Source: Amorphophallus konjac
Taxonomy: Eukaryota > Streptophyta > Magnoliopsida > Alismatales > Araceae
Reading direction: 5' to 3'
DNA length: 64,000 nt
Assembly (NCBI GenBank): GCA_022559845.1
Contig: CM040120.1
Coordinates: forward strand, 307,432,740 to 307,496,739
Positions within the stretch are counted from its first letter, which is position 1; the number at the start of each line of letters is the position of its first letter. Under the pieces are notes generated by a model. The model ran no database searches and was not told where the DNA came from. It was given only the letters and a program-made list of their open reading frames with translations. The position numbers were made by a program, and so were the translations under genes. Shown here piece after piece: positions 19,808-31,521 of this stretch.

Positions 19808-22297
19808 GTGGACTATGACCATTACTATGAGTATGAGAGGCCTCGCCCCCATCAAAACCATGACCGGCGTCCACGGGATGATCCGGATGACCCCCTTTTA
19901 AGGATGATCAAGGTAGAGGCCCCAAACTTTGATGGTTCACATGAACCTAGTGTTTACCTAGAATGGGAGACCGCCATGGACCAATACTTTGAATGGTACC
20001 CCATGTCCGACCAGAGGAGAGTTAGATTGGCTAAGATGCATCTCACTAAGTTGGCCAAAACCTATTGGCTAAATCAAGAGGGTCTAAGACGGGTTAGGCG
20101 GGAAGAGCCTATTGACACTTGGGCGGACATGAAGAACCAACTTAGGAACAAATACCTCCCCCGAACCTACCACCAAATGGTCCTAGATGAATGGCAAAGC
20201 CTCACCCAAGAAGGGAAGACCGTGGTAGAGTACATTGAAAAATTTGACTCCTATCTTCTAAAGTGTGGAGTCCATGAGGATCCGGATGTCACCTTATCCC
20301 GTTTTAGGAATGGGCTTCAAAGCCACATCAAGAGGGAACTATTCATGAGGGACGTTGATAACCTTGAGCTAGCTTACCAAATAGCTAGAGATGTGGAAAG
20401 GTTTTCTAGGAATTCCCGATTTATCCCTCCCCGACCCACCGACCCCAAAAACTTGGGAACACGTCCCCTTCCACCCACTCCCATGAGAGCTCCTAGCCCA
20501 AGTGGGAATGCCCCTTTAAGGTCCTACAATCCTCCCCTACCCATCACTCCAAACAAGTCCGCTCCTAGTCACCCTCTCCCACGGAAGGATGACAACCCCA
20601 AAGGCCCAAGTGTAGGAACCACCTCGGGAAGTGGGCGCCAACAATGCTATAAGTGTCATGGGTATGGTCATTTTGCGGGGCAATGTCCATCTAAGGGGTT
20701 ATCTAGTTTGCTTATTGAGGAAGAAGTTCAACCCCAAAAGGAACAAGAAAATGACGTTGAGGAACATGAAGCCTCACTAGATTGGGAAGAGGATTATGAA
20801 GCCCAATATCTAGAGTCGGGTCTAGATCACTCCAATCCTTCAAACAACTCCCATCTAGGAGTCATTAGGTGCATCCTCACCCAACCTCAAGAAGAGGATT
20901 GGCGTCGGACCTCAATCTTCCACACCTTTATCAAGATAGAGAACCATGTGAGGAAAGTAATCTTGGATAGTGGTAGTTGTGTTAATGCCGTGTCACCCGA
21001 CACCGTCAAGCTCCTTGGGCTTACTCTCACTCCCCACCCAAGTCCATACCGGGTCTCATGGATCAACAACAATTCCATCCCGGTCAACACCCAATGCCTA
21101 GTGCCTCTCACTTTCTCTTCCTACCATGGCCAAATATGGTGTGACGTCATACCCATGGAAGTGGGTAGCATTCTTTTAGGAAGACCTTGGCTCTATGATG
21201 TGGATGCCACCATTCTAGGAAGAAGCAACATATGCACCTTTGAGCATGAGGGTAAGACTATCCGTCTTAACCCCTCCCCACCTCGACCCATGCCCAAGAG
21301 GGACACTCTCCCTCAAGGATCACACCCCACCACTCCACAAGTCTCGGGGAACTCCACCCCTCCAACCCAAGCCCTTATCCAAACCCCAAAACAAAGTAGA
21401 ACCACGGGGTTGACCAAAGGAGTTCATCTCATCACTAGGAAAGAGCTTGAAGAGGAAATTGCTCAAGGGGTGCCTTTGTGTGCGGTTGTCATATGCTTAG
21501 GGGAACCTATCCCTTCTAACCCCCATCCCATAGAGATCCAACAACTTTTGGAAGAATTCCATGATGTGTTCCCGGAAGAGCTCCCGGACCAACTCCCTCC
21601 CATGCGTGCTGTGCAACACGCAATCGATCTAGTGCCGGGAGCCACCCTTCCAAACCTTCCTCATTATCGCCTCAATCCCACGGAACATGCCGAACTTAGG
21701 AGGCAAATAGAGGAACTCATTAGGAAGGGCTTCATGCGCATTAGTAAGAGTCCATGTGCCGTCACGGCCCTTCTTACCCCCAAGAAAGATGGATCATGGC
21801 GGATGTGTGTGGATAGCCGGGCCATTAACAAGATTACCGTCAAGTATAGGTTCCCCATCCCTAGGCTTGATGACATGTTGGATATGCTAGCCAGAGCCAC
21901 CATCTTCTCTAAGATAGATCTCAAGAGTGGTTACCACCAAGTTAGGATAAGGCCCGGGGATGAGTGGAAAACGGCTTTCAAGACCAAGGATGGTCTCTTT
22001 GAGTGGTTAGTCATGCCATTTGGGCTTTCTAATGCCCCAAGTACTTTCATGCGTCTTATGACGGAAGCACTTAGGCCTTTCATTGGGAACTTTCTAGTGG
22101 TATACTTTGATGATATTCTCATCTATAGCCAAACCCATGAGGCCCACCTTGACCACCTTAGAAAAGTTTGCACCGTCCTCCGGCAAGAAAGCTTATTTGC
22201 CAACCTAGGGAAGTGTCATTTCATGACCACTACCATCACCTTCCTAGGATATGTGGTGTCAACCAAAGGAGTCTCCATGGACCCCGACAAGGTCTAA
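19808..22297 (+). pseudogene. E3 Gag core - protease - RT segment
   Basis: Same frame as the preceding segment. The Gag core (YLEWETAMDQYFEWYPMSD, VVEYIEKFDSYLLKC) leads to one CCHC knuckle CYKCHGYGHFAGQC. The protease has an intact-looking DSGS (VILDSGSCVNAVSPD). RT follows with KIDLKSGYHQVRI, MPFGLSNAPSTFMRLM and YFDDILIYS, the catalytic pair DD being present. A TAA at 22295-22297 interrupts just after FLGYVVSTKGVSMDPDKV in the RT thumb. Confidence 0.94.
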
Positions 22298-24349
22298 GCT
22301 ATTCTAGATTGGCCGGAGCCCCACACCCTTCATGAGGTTAGGAGTTTCCATGGGTTGGCCACATTCTATAGGAGATTCATTCGAGGGTTTAGCACTATCA
22401 CCGGCCCAATAACTGATTGTCTCAAGAAAGGAACCTTTGTTTGGACCAAAGCCGCCTCTAAAGCCTTCCTTGAGCTTAAGGAAAAGTTGACCCAAGCCCC
22501 GGTCCTATGCCTTCCCGATTTCTCCAAAGTCTTTGAGGTCACTTGTGATGCATCCGGGATAGGGATAGGAGGGATTCTTAGTCAAGAGGGACACCCGGTC
22601 GCCTACTTTAGTGAGAAGCTATGTGATGCTAGGACTAGATACTCCACCTATGACAAGGAGTTCTATGCCGTGGTCCATTCCCTCCGACATTGGAGACATT
22701 ACTTGCTTCCCAAAGAGTTTGTCATCTTTTCCGATCATGAGGCCCTCAAATACCTCAACTCCCAACAAAAGTTGAATGCCCGACATGCCCGATGGGTTGA
22801 GTTTATCCAATCCTACACCTTTGTCATCAAACACAAGGCCGGGAGTGAAAATAAGGCCGCGGATGCTCTTAGTAGGAAGATGTCCTTGCTATCCACTATC
22901 CAAGTGGAAGTGATTGGCTTTGACAAGGTCAAGGATGAGTACCCTAGTTGCCCCGACTTTGGGCAAATCTATGCCAACTTGACCACTCATTCTAGCAAGG
23001 AGCATGAGGGATTCATGTTAGAGGATGGGTTCCTCTTCAAGGGGCCAAGGCTTTGCATTCCCCGAACCTCTCTTCGAGACTTCTTGGTTTGGGAATTACA
23101 TGCCGGAGGGTTAGCCGGTCATTTTGGGGTCCACAAGACCATTGCCTTAGTTGAGGGTCAATTTTATTGGCCAAGTCTCAAAAGAGATGTAGGCAAAATA
23201 GTAGGGCAATGTCGCACATGTGCTTCGGCCAAGCAAGTGAAACAAAACACCGGCCTATACACCCCACTTCCCATTCCCGACCGACCATGGCAAGATTTGA
23301 GCATGGACTTTGTCCTAGGCTTACCCAAGACCTCTAGGAAGCATGACTCCATCTATGTGGTGGTTGATAGATTTTCCAAAATGGCCCACTTCATCCCATG
23401 CTACAAAACATCCGATGCCTCCCATATAGCCCGGTTATTCTTTGATGAGGTAGTCCGCCTCCATGGGCTGCCCAAGACCATAGTCTCCGATAGGGATGTC
23501 AAATTCACTAGCTATTTTTGGAAGACTCTTTGGCACATGATGGGTACCCTCCTCAAATTCTCCACTGCCTACCACCCCCAAACGGATGGTCAAACTGAAG
23601 TGGTCAACCGGAGTCTAGGGAACCTCCTTAGGTGTCTTGTTGAGGATCGGCCAGGAAATTGGGATCTCATCTTACCACAGGCTGAGTTTGCATACAACAA
23701 TTCTGTCAATAAGTCAATAGGGATGAGTCCATTTGAAGCCGTGTATGGGTACAAATCAAGAAAGCCATCCGACCTCATTCCCCTTCCCCAGCATGCTAGA
23801 GTGTCCATGTCTGCCGAGTCTTTTGCACAACATATTAGGGAATTGCATGAGGAAATTCGCAAGCACATTGGCATGAAAAATGAGGCATATAAAAGGTTGG
23901 CCGATTCTCACCGGCGTCACTTAGAGTTCCAAGTGGGTGACTTTGTGATGGTAAGGACGGAGAGGCTCTCCCTAGGAGCCCACTCCAAGTTGAGACCACG
24001 TGGGACTGGGCCCTTCCAGGTCTTGAGGCGCGTTGGTGCAAATGCTTATGAGTTAGATCTCCCCGAGGATTATGGGGTAAGTCCTACGTTCAATGTCGCC
24101 GACTTAGTGTCTTACAAGGGCCCCACGGTGAGACCTAGTGAGGAGATTGAGCCAACTTCTTCCTTTGAGAGAGCACCCACCTGTGAGAAGAGTCCACTAG
24201 CCAAGAGAGCTCAGCGCGATCGCATTGAACGAATATTGGATGAGCAAATCACTACCACCCGGAGCAAGGTATATGAGCGCTATCTCGTCAGGTGGAAGGA
24301 TCGGCCTCCGTCGGATGACTCATGGGTGAGTCGGGAGGACCTCCAGTGA
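22298..24349 (+). pseudogene. E3 RNase H - integrase - chromodomain segment
   Basis: In frame with the above. The RT end (SFHGLATFYRRFIRGF) is followed by RNase H (CDASGIGIGG, DKEFYAVVHSL, FSDHEALKYL, ADALSRK). The integrase zinc finger is GHFGVHKTI...CRTCASAK. The catalytic core shows MDFVLGLPKT, SDRDVKF and TDGQTEVVNRSLGNLL. A C-terminal chromodomain-like region follows at about 24220-24349 (RIERILDEQ, YLVRWKDRPPSDDSWVSRED). All catalytic motifs look present, so apart from two stops the copy is intact. Confidence 0.94.
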
Positions 24350-24432
24350 TTGGATCTGGACCTCCTCGAGCGGTACCTTAGCCGGATGGACCCTTACTCG
24401 ACAGAGTCGAGCTCTTCGCGGCCCAGGGGATT
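24350..24432 (+). other. E3 3' untranslated region and polypurine-type tract
   Basis: A short non-coding stretch. The last bases before the LTR are GGCCCAGGGGATTT, a weak polypurine tract with pyrimidine interruptions. Confidence 0.7.
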
Positions 24433-26809
24433 TGATGGAGGCATCACCCACGACTCCCTTTGGCTCGGGTCCACTTCTTCACACTCGGGAGCAGGTTGAG
24501 TTTGGGCCTCACTCTATAAAGGCCCCTTATCCATTTTGTAGCTTTCCTTTGAGTCATTTTGATGTATTTCCATTTTATTTGAGTCATTTCCCTTGGTCTA
24601 GCACTTATTTTTCTATGTTCTTGTATCATCATGCTTTCTAATGTGGCTATTGGGCCCCATTCGTTGGGCTAGGCCCATTAGCACTCCCACCCCCCCCTTG
24701 ATTATTTGTAGTTGTTTATTTTGTCAGGGACTTATTGTAAAGAGTGGGTTGCCTATATATAGGACCCCACTCCCCTCATTTGAAGTTAATGAATGATCAA
24801 AATCCTTTTGAGTTAAGTCTACTCTTGTATTCAATTTGGAGAGATTCCACTTAGTTAAGGGTGAGATGCCCTAGGGAGTGATTCCCTTACCCCCCTCCTC
24901 TCTCTCATCTCTCTCCTCCCCTAAGGGGTTCGCCCCCCTCTCTCTCTCCTCCCTTCTCCTTCAACTCCCAACCACCACCCACCTCCTTTAATGCCCTCCA
25001 CTTCCCCATGGCCTCCTTTACTCCACCCCCCTAGTTCCTAGGTAGAAGTCTCCCCATTCCAACACCTTTCCCCACCTTCCAACCAAATCTTCCCCATTCC
25101 AATACAAGCATCCCACTTTCCCACATAATCTCCCACCTTCCAAGGCCATTTCAAAATTTGAAATCCCTTCCCTCCACTTGCCTAGGCCGCCCCCTTCCTT
25201 TACCCTCCCCCAAGCCAAGTTCGCCCCCCTCCATTCCCCATTCTCTCTCTCTCACATCCTCATCCTCCACCTCCACCTGCTAGCCCCTGCTCTCAGCCAT
25301 TCTCCCCTCATTCTCCAACCCCTATAGCTCTCCACTCCACCCCACAAGAACCCCCATTCTTCCTTAGGCCACCCCTTCACTTCCCCCCCACCAAAGAAGC
25401 CACCCCTCCCTCTCATTTCTTCTTGCAGATTGGAGCTGTGCAGACCAGCAAGTCAGCCCCTGTTGCAGCGTCGCCCACGGCTTCAACCTGGTGATCCTGA
25501 AGGCTTGGCCTACATTGCTGGAAAGGCCCCTGTGTCTTCTTCGCAGGCGAGGTGGAACCAACTCGTTCCGAGGTCGGGGCCAACCGTAGAAGCCGTTCTC
25601 CCACGACTGCGCAGGGAGGTCTTCATCCTGGACCAGAGCCTGAAAGAACATTCTGCCACGATGAACCCCAACGGATTCAGACTGAAGTCCCTTCATCAAA
25701 GTTCTCCTTCTGCCAGTCCTCTTCCAAGATCAAGAAACAGAACCTCGTTCGGCTACCGGAGGAAGGAGTTACGAATTTTCTCCCCCGAGCTCTCCAGTCC
25801 TGCCTCCTGCTATCTACTCCGACCAGTGCCCACTCTTCAGGGTACACCGGCCGTCCTCGACCTCTGATTGCAACCCTGTTGCCTCCTTCTGAAAGCTACT
25901 TCAATCACGAAGACGTCACCGCCAGTTTCGTGCTGTTCGGAGTTCGGGAGGGCGCTCGGTGATTTATGCAACCTGCTGTTCCAGTATGGACAGAACCTGC
26001 GGCTAGACAGAGAGGTCTCCTTCCAGTTTCTGGTGCGGCCACCTCCGACCCCCCGAGCATACTCAAAAATTCTGGAATCATCCCCTTCAAGTCAACAAGC
26101 TTTAGAAAGTGGTTTCACTCAATTTGGAGTCCGTACGAGCCCGAGACAGCCGGCACAGCGACTTCCTATCCAGAATTCAGATTGCAGCTGCAAGTTCGCT
26201 AGTTTCTCATTTCTCTTCATTTCGGTCCTATACCCCTACCCCGCTTGGCCGGCTGAAGGCCCCACCCTGCGTGGTGGTAGTGTTTGAATGTAAGACCTTA
26301 ACCCCTACCCCAAGATCCCCCCTCCTGCGTGAGGTGTAGTTTTGTAATTGGTTTGAGCAGGTCAAGCGACACCGCCGCGGCGTGTGGGGAGCCACCGCCT
26401 CCCCGCTCGCCCTCGTCTCCGATCGGGACCGATTTCTTCAAACCGGTCGAGTAAGTGCCTCTTCCTTGCTCAATTAGTGTTGCTCTTTCAATACTTGATT
26501 CATGCGCCGCTGCATTTGTGAGGAGCGCCCGATCCTCAAGTCCACGACTTAAGAGTGATCGCCGTGAGATAGTGTGAACCGGTGCCCTTGTGCACTTTGT
26601 CGGCCCCAATTGAATTGGGCATCCACCCTTGGGGAGTCGATCCTTGGCCTTGCTGGCCCTCTACCAGCAAGGGCCCATTCCCATAATTCACTCTTGGCAT
26701 CGCCAAGTCACTCCGGGTATAGAGTGCGACGGGAGAGCGGTGGCCCATTAAGGCCCATTTGAATGCTTAATTGTGCTTGTTTGCCTAAGTCCAAGGTCGT
26801 GTCACATCA
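24433..26809 (+). repeat. E3 3' LTR (2377 bp)
   Basis: Nearly identical to 16884-19256. Visible differences include single substitutions and a two-base addition close to the end (GTCGTGTCACATCA against GTCGTCACATCA). TATATATA is at 24754-24761. Confidence 0.95.
24754..24761 (+). promoter_or_regulatory. TATA box of E3 3' LTR
   Basis: Same TATATATA context as at 17204. In the 3' LTR it could drive transcription into the flanking E2 LTR. Confidence 0.6.
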
Positions 26810-27421
26810 GGTGAGTTTGAAGAATTTCTGTCATTTTTTTTGTAATTAGCGACCCTCATCAGGGCGCTAATTCTTTTTGACGACCAACAAAGCGGTCGTC
26901 AAATTCCAAAAATTGGAAAAAGGAAAAGACGTCTGGACGTATGCCGTTTCTTCTGCATATGACGCCACTGTCAAGGGCGTCATATTTACAGAAGATGGCA
27001 GCATACGAGTCGTCAATTTATGAAATTTAAAAAAAAAAAGAAGACCAATCACAAGTCGTCAATTTCATATATGTTAGTTATGAGTTCTTCCCATTCATAG
27101 TTTGTTCATGGATATAGAATTATCCTTTGGCCATGAAAATTTATGGGCTTACTATTGGGATAGGGACCAAGGTAATAGAAGTGGTCGCACCGTTTTTCAT
27201 GTCTTCTATTGAAAGATCCCCCGTCTCTTATCAAAAAATTATTTTGAACATATGGTTAGGTAGAGCTTTTCGAGCCGGTCATTTTGATATATTATAAGTC
27301 AGATTCTGACATCAATTAGTATAGAAACCAGAAAGTGGAAAATCGAAATTTTTTGAAATCACGACCAACTATAGGTCGTTAAATGCAATTTGGACGCCAC
27401 TGTACAGCGACGTCAATTTAA

Positions 27422-27458
<37 letters not shown>

Positions 27459-29051
27459 TGTATGTATATCTTTGAAAATCCATATTTATTAAAATATGTA
27501 ACAGAAAATTATAGAAAATATATTTTTGGAATTCTTGAATTTTTCTCCTAATTATCAAATATTCTATTTCCTTAAATTATTTTAAATAAATCAATGTGTC
27601 TTTTAATGAAGGTTTTTGAATTTATTCAATTAAATAGATATAAATGTAAATTCTTGTTAAATAAATTGAGTTAAAAATCATGAAAATTAACGTTCCCCAA
27701 GAGGATGCTAGTTAATAAATGACGGCACCCACGGGCATTAAATAATATAAGTTTCTTTAATTATAGTTAATTATAGAATAGGATGGACATGAATTCTATG
27801 ATTAACGTATACGTTTTCTCACCGTTTTCTTCCATTTTTGACCCATACCTCGGCTCTTTTGACACTCTCATCTCACGTCCGTAGATGGAGTCCCCGTAGC
27901 ATGATTGGTTCACGCATACACCTCAACTCTCGGTGACATACGAGTCTTCCGTTGGACATTCCGTTCCTTCGGACTGACAAGTTAGTCATTGAAACCTCCG
28001 TAAGTCTCCGCTAGCCTTGGATTCCCTCAAGGCAGCCGAGCTGGTTGTACCCTAAAAACCTCGGGATCTGATCCGTGTTACTTTGGTTTTTCGTTAGTCT
28101 TGACACTCTACTCCTTTTGGAATCTTCTTGTCATCAATTTGAGAACATAACCCTTTGACTCTGTATTTGGCCAAATCCGATTCTGAAATATAAAAGGGCT
28201 TTGGGTCCGCGACTTTTCAGTGCCAGGTAGGACGGAAGTCCAATTCTGTAAACCATGGTAAACTTCTGGGTGTGGCATTGCACCAAACTCTGTACATCTG
28301 TCATATTCTGTTATTCTGTTATATCTGTTATTCTGTAAACTCTATAAATTCTGCTTATTCTGTTATTCTTATAATTTAGTTATTCTGCTTGAATGTTTAA
28401 TTCTGCTTATATTTATTGGAACTCTATTATATTCTGGTCAATTCTGAAGTTATGTTCATCCGCGCATCTGTCCTTGTTATATTCTTATAACTTGTCCTTG
28501 ACTCTGCATGGGAATTCATCCCTATATCTCTAGATCTCGTACCTGCCATTGACTTTGATATTCCTCTGTTCTATTAGCTTGAGTTCCATGCATTGAATCG
28601 TCATGAACATGTTAATTGGCTCATCACTTATATTCTGCTTGATGAGAGATGTAAATCCTACTGAGCGTTTCGCTCACCAACCTATCTTTAACATATTTCA
28701 GGTATTGACATTGAAGATGTTCCATCAGATGGGGAAGGGCAAGAGTGTTGAGCGTTATTGGAGAACCGTGTCGGTGTCTTTTATCATTCTTTGAGTCTCG
28801 TCCTGTTATTTGAGTCACCAAGTCACTATCTTTTATTTTCTTAGGTCTTGTCCTATCATGAGTCTTTTCATTTAAATATGTAAGTGAGTCAAGAATTGTA
28901 AGTTTGACATTTGATATTAATAAGAATTGTATTTTCGTCACTTTTGTCTAGCCTTGATGTTGTGTCTTATGAGTTGCTCTGATTATTCACGACTGTATCA
29001 CTGCCGCGTTCCGAACTACACGTTCCGCTGCTATCGGTTCGGGGCGTGACA
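26810..29051 (+). repeat. E2 3' LTR, second part
   Basis: Resumes at GGTGAGTTTGAAG and matches 11850-14116. It has the hairpin cluster, the decayed palindrome at 27393-27414, the shortened TA run, and a roughly 24 bp deletion between ATTCT repeats near 28365 relative to the 5' LTR. It ends GGGGCGTGACA at 29051, followed by the duplication TAGAG. Confidence 0.94.
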
Positions 29052-29056
29052 TAGAG

Positions 29057-29478
29057 GGCACCGCTTTCGTTCGGCTAAGGATTCCTCGGTCGAAGATTGC
29101 ATTGTATGCTATCATACCCTTGATCACTATGAAGTCCACCATAACCGTAACCGTTTTGGTTGGGGTGCCGAGTGTAACCGGCAGGCTTAGGGCTCCCTCG
29201 GGATAAGTGGCCTGGCCATTGAACCCGCAAAGGGGGGTTCGGATCGGGCGGAGTTTAGACGGATTCTCCCCCATCTTAAGGAAACACTCATAAGATAACA
29301 CATCAGGGGCACTTCCATTGTCAACTACAATCCTATCTACATTACAATGGTTTATCGTGGCCGATATGACTAGGGCGTCGTCATGCGGGGTGGTCAGCCC
29401 TTCTAGTTCTTGGTCGGAGAAGACTATGACCTGGGACTCACTTGGCGGGGCCTTGGGAGGCTCAATGGCTCGGCTCAC
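29057..29478 (-). pseudogene. Element A protease region
   Basis: Reads VIVFSDQELEGL, then the aspartic protease with VDNGSAPDVLSY as the active-site stretch (DNG form) and YNAIFDRGILSRTKAV downstream. The open frame stops only because E2 is inserted; the codons resume on the far side of E2 at 10461 with a single copy of the target duplication. The same frame upstream has two adjacent TGA codons near 29495. Confidence 0.88.
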
Positions 29479-30638
29479 CCGCTCAGCATGACGCTTCCTT
29501 CATCAGCCACTATCTCCTCCTGATGCAGCTCCTCCAGCAATGACGTTGATGTGGACCCCGCAAGGGGCATTGTCGATTTCCTATAGGGCGCCTCGATCTT
29601 CCTTGTGCCCGGCCACGAACCAGGACAGGTGTCCCTGGCGGACGAGGCGCTCGATCTCATCCTGGAGCTGGTGGCAATCGCCGGTGTGGTGCCCATGGTC
29701 GCTGTGGAACAGGCAATGTTTGCTGCGATTGCGGCTCTTCGACCTTATTGGCTCGGGTTGGCGGAGGAGGCCCGAGCCTTTGATGTCTTCATATATCTCG
29801 TACATTGGAGCGGTTAAGGGAGTGTACCGTTCGTACTTCCAGGACGGTTCTTTGTGCTCCCCGTCTCGGTTCCGCCTTTTTCCTTGGCCCGAGCTTAACT
29901 TGGGTGCTCGCTTCTTGTCCCCCTCCCGACCCGAGCCGGTTGCGCCTCGGCATGCGCTAAGAACTTTTTTGCACTTAGCATGGCATAAGGCCAGAGTCAC
30001 TAGCTCGGCAAGGGTCGAGGGAAGGTGGAGGACAAGTTCGTGACGGAAGTTTTCATCTCGGGTGCCTCCGGTCAGCGCGGTTATGGCCGAGGCTACATCG
30101 AGGCGGGGGATTCTCAGGGCATCCGACTTAAATCGGTTGATGTAGGCCCGAAGTTTCTCCCCTTGCGCCTGTTTGAGAGCCAATAGCCCCGCTACCGACC
30201 TTGGGGGGCCGCTGCCGGCGAAACTCTCCTTAAATACTCACCCAAACTGCTTAAAGTCTCGGATGGATCCGAGGGCGAGGGCTCGGAACCATGCTTGGGC
30301 GCCTTGGACCAGGGTGGTCACGAAGGCTCGACATTTGATGGCGTCGGACGTCCCGTGAAGGGTCATCAGGGCATCGAAGCTCTCGAAGTGGTCGACCTGG
30401 TCGCCCTGGCCGTCGTAAGACTTGAAGGTTGGAATGGAGATTCTGGGAGATACCTCTGCCTTAAAGATATAGTCGGAGAATGGGGATTTCTCCTCATTCT
30501 CTACTGGGGAGGTCTTCTGCAAGGCGCGTAAGGCGCGCTCCTACTCTGCAAAGCGCATCTCGAACTCTCGCAGACGGAGGGATAGCTCTGGCTGCCGTTG
30601 CGCCGTGGGGCTAGGGGGACGCGGTGGCAGGATGTCCT
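29479..30638 (-). pseudogene. Element A Gag core and zinc-binding region
   Basis: Gag core segments PTFKSYDGQGDQVDHFESFD, LVQGAQAWFRAL and KLRAYINRFKSDALRI are followed by CLFHSDHGHHTGDC and a Tat-type tail. Stops interrupt the frame at about 29581-29583 and near 30540, and a break lies between 30238 and 30183. The region ends at the 377 bp insertion. Confidence 0.85.
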
Positions 30639-31015
30639 TGTTTTTGACTATGAGTCACACTGACTCAAGTCAAAAACATTCTCCCCCTTTGACTTCAGCA
30701 AAAAGACATTAGTTAGAGAGAGGAAAAGCAAGCAAATGTGATACCAATTGATATGACATTTCTCCCTTTAACTACATGAAAGCACATTCTTCCCTAAAGA
30801 GCAATATGACTCATACCAATGTCTCCCCCTTTGTATTTGAATGCAGAGATGTAGTTGCAACAAGAAATACAAGAACTCCCCCTAAATGTATGAATGCAAG
30901 ACAATTCTCCCCCTTTAGGAATTTCTATGCAGCATGATTCATATGACATGGAAGCTCCCCCTCAATAACTGGAACCTTATGAAATGAATGAGAAGGAGAC
31001 CACAGGGGCACAACA
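30639..31015. mobile_element. 377 bp insertion in gag of element A, with 5 bp duplication
   Basis: Flanked by GTCCT at 30634-30638 and 31016-31020, and bounded by TG...CA (TGTTTTTGAC and GGGCACAACA). On the minus strand it carries about six copies of a GGGGGAG-like polypurine motif (plus-strand positions about 30681, 30761, 30821, 30875, 30905, 30953). The left end is a near-perfect inverted repeat (30640-30677). It has no ORF of note. It resembles the multi-PPT 3' region of Sireviruses packed into an LTR-like unit. It could be a solo LTR, a tiny deletion derivative or a MITE-like unit; undecided. Confidence 0.7.
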
Positions 31016-31483
31016 GTCCTAGCGTTCCCTGAGGACTTCGGTCTCTGGGTGTGGACGGCGTGCCCTGGGTTTTTCCCGTTTCGGCGTGAAGGTGGCCTCT
31101 TGCTCCGGAGGAGGGGCTTGTGAAGGTCGTCCTAACCTGCTGCGAATAAGCTACCGTCCTCGGAGGGTGAAGCGACCTCTGACAGTGTGTTGGGATGCAT
31201 CTCTGAGGGGAGGGATTTCCGGAGGGACGCGTGACCGTCCTTCCCTGGCCGCCTGGGTCCTCATGAGTTCCACGAGGACATCCAGTTTTGCGTTGAGGGC
31301 TTGGAAAGCGTCAGCGCCCTCATTGGATGGTTGGCCTACCGTCGCGGGCAGAGGTGGTTCGTCGGCTAGGGTGCTAGTGTTGGAGGGGGGGTCTTGCGCG
31401 GCCTGAGAAGGGCCCTCTCCCCCCACTACCATGGCCTTTCCCCTATCGCCGGTGGATCTCCTCCCTGTACTTCTTTGCACCAT
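31016..31483 (-). pseudogene. Element A Gag N-terminal part
   Basis: Begins at ATG 31483 shortly after the PBS. It encodes a polar N-terminus with a predicted helix (ADAFQALNAKLDVLVELMRT) and stops at 31151. Similarity is hard to judge because this part of Gag is poorly conserved; position and frame place it in gag. Confidence 0.6.
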
Positions 31484-31502
31484 GCTGGCTCTTTGATCGT
31501 TT

Positions 31503-31521
31503 CCCACATACGGCGCCAGAT
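31503..31521 (-). other. Element A primer binding site
   Basis: On the minus strand TCTGGCGCCGTATGTGGGA follows the LTR directly. The TGGCGCCG core is the primer site seen in Tat/Athila-type elements and differs from the TGGTATCAGAGC site of the other elements here. Confidence 0.85.

Larger units (their letters stand above)
16884..26809 (+). mobile_element. E3: near-intact Ty3/gypsy chromovirus (9926 bp)
   Basis: Both LTRs start TGATGGAGGC and end CACATCA, and the element is flanked by GGTGA at 16879-16883 and 26810-26814. It has PBS, one gag-pol frame of about 1666 codons with two stops, PPT and chromodomain. The LTRs (2373 and 2377 bp) differ at only scattered sites by eye, so this is a young insertion and the youngest in this part of the nest. 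The lineage within chromoviruses (Galadriel or CRM side rather than Tekay) is a weak inference. Confidence 0.95.
10462..29051 (+). mobile_element. E2: gag-only LTR element (TR-GAG type), hosting E3
   Basis: The element runs from TGTAGCACCC (10462) to GGGGCGTGACA (29051) and is flanked by TAGAG at 10457-10461 and 29052-29056. Its LTRs are about 3.65 kb. The internal region is only about 1.35 kb and contains PBS, one intact gag and a PPT, with no protease, RT or integrase. That fits the non-autonomous class with LTRs plus gag only. The Gag is close to that of E1, so a Tekay-like autonomous partner is plausible. E3 splits the 3' LTR. Confidence 0.93.
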
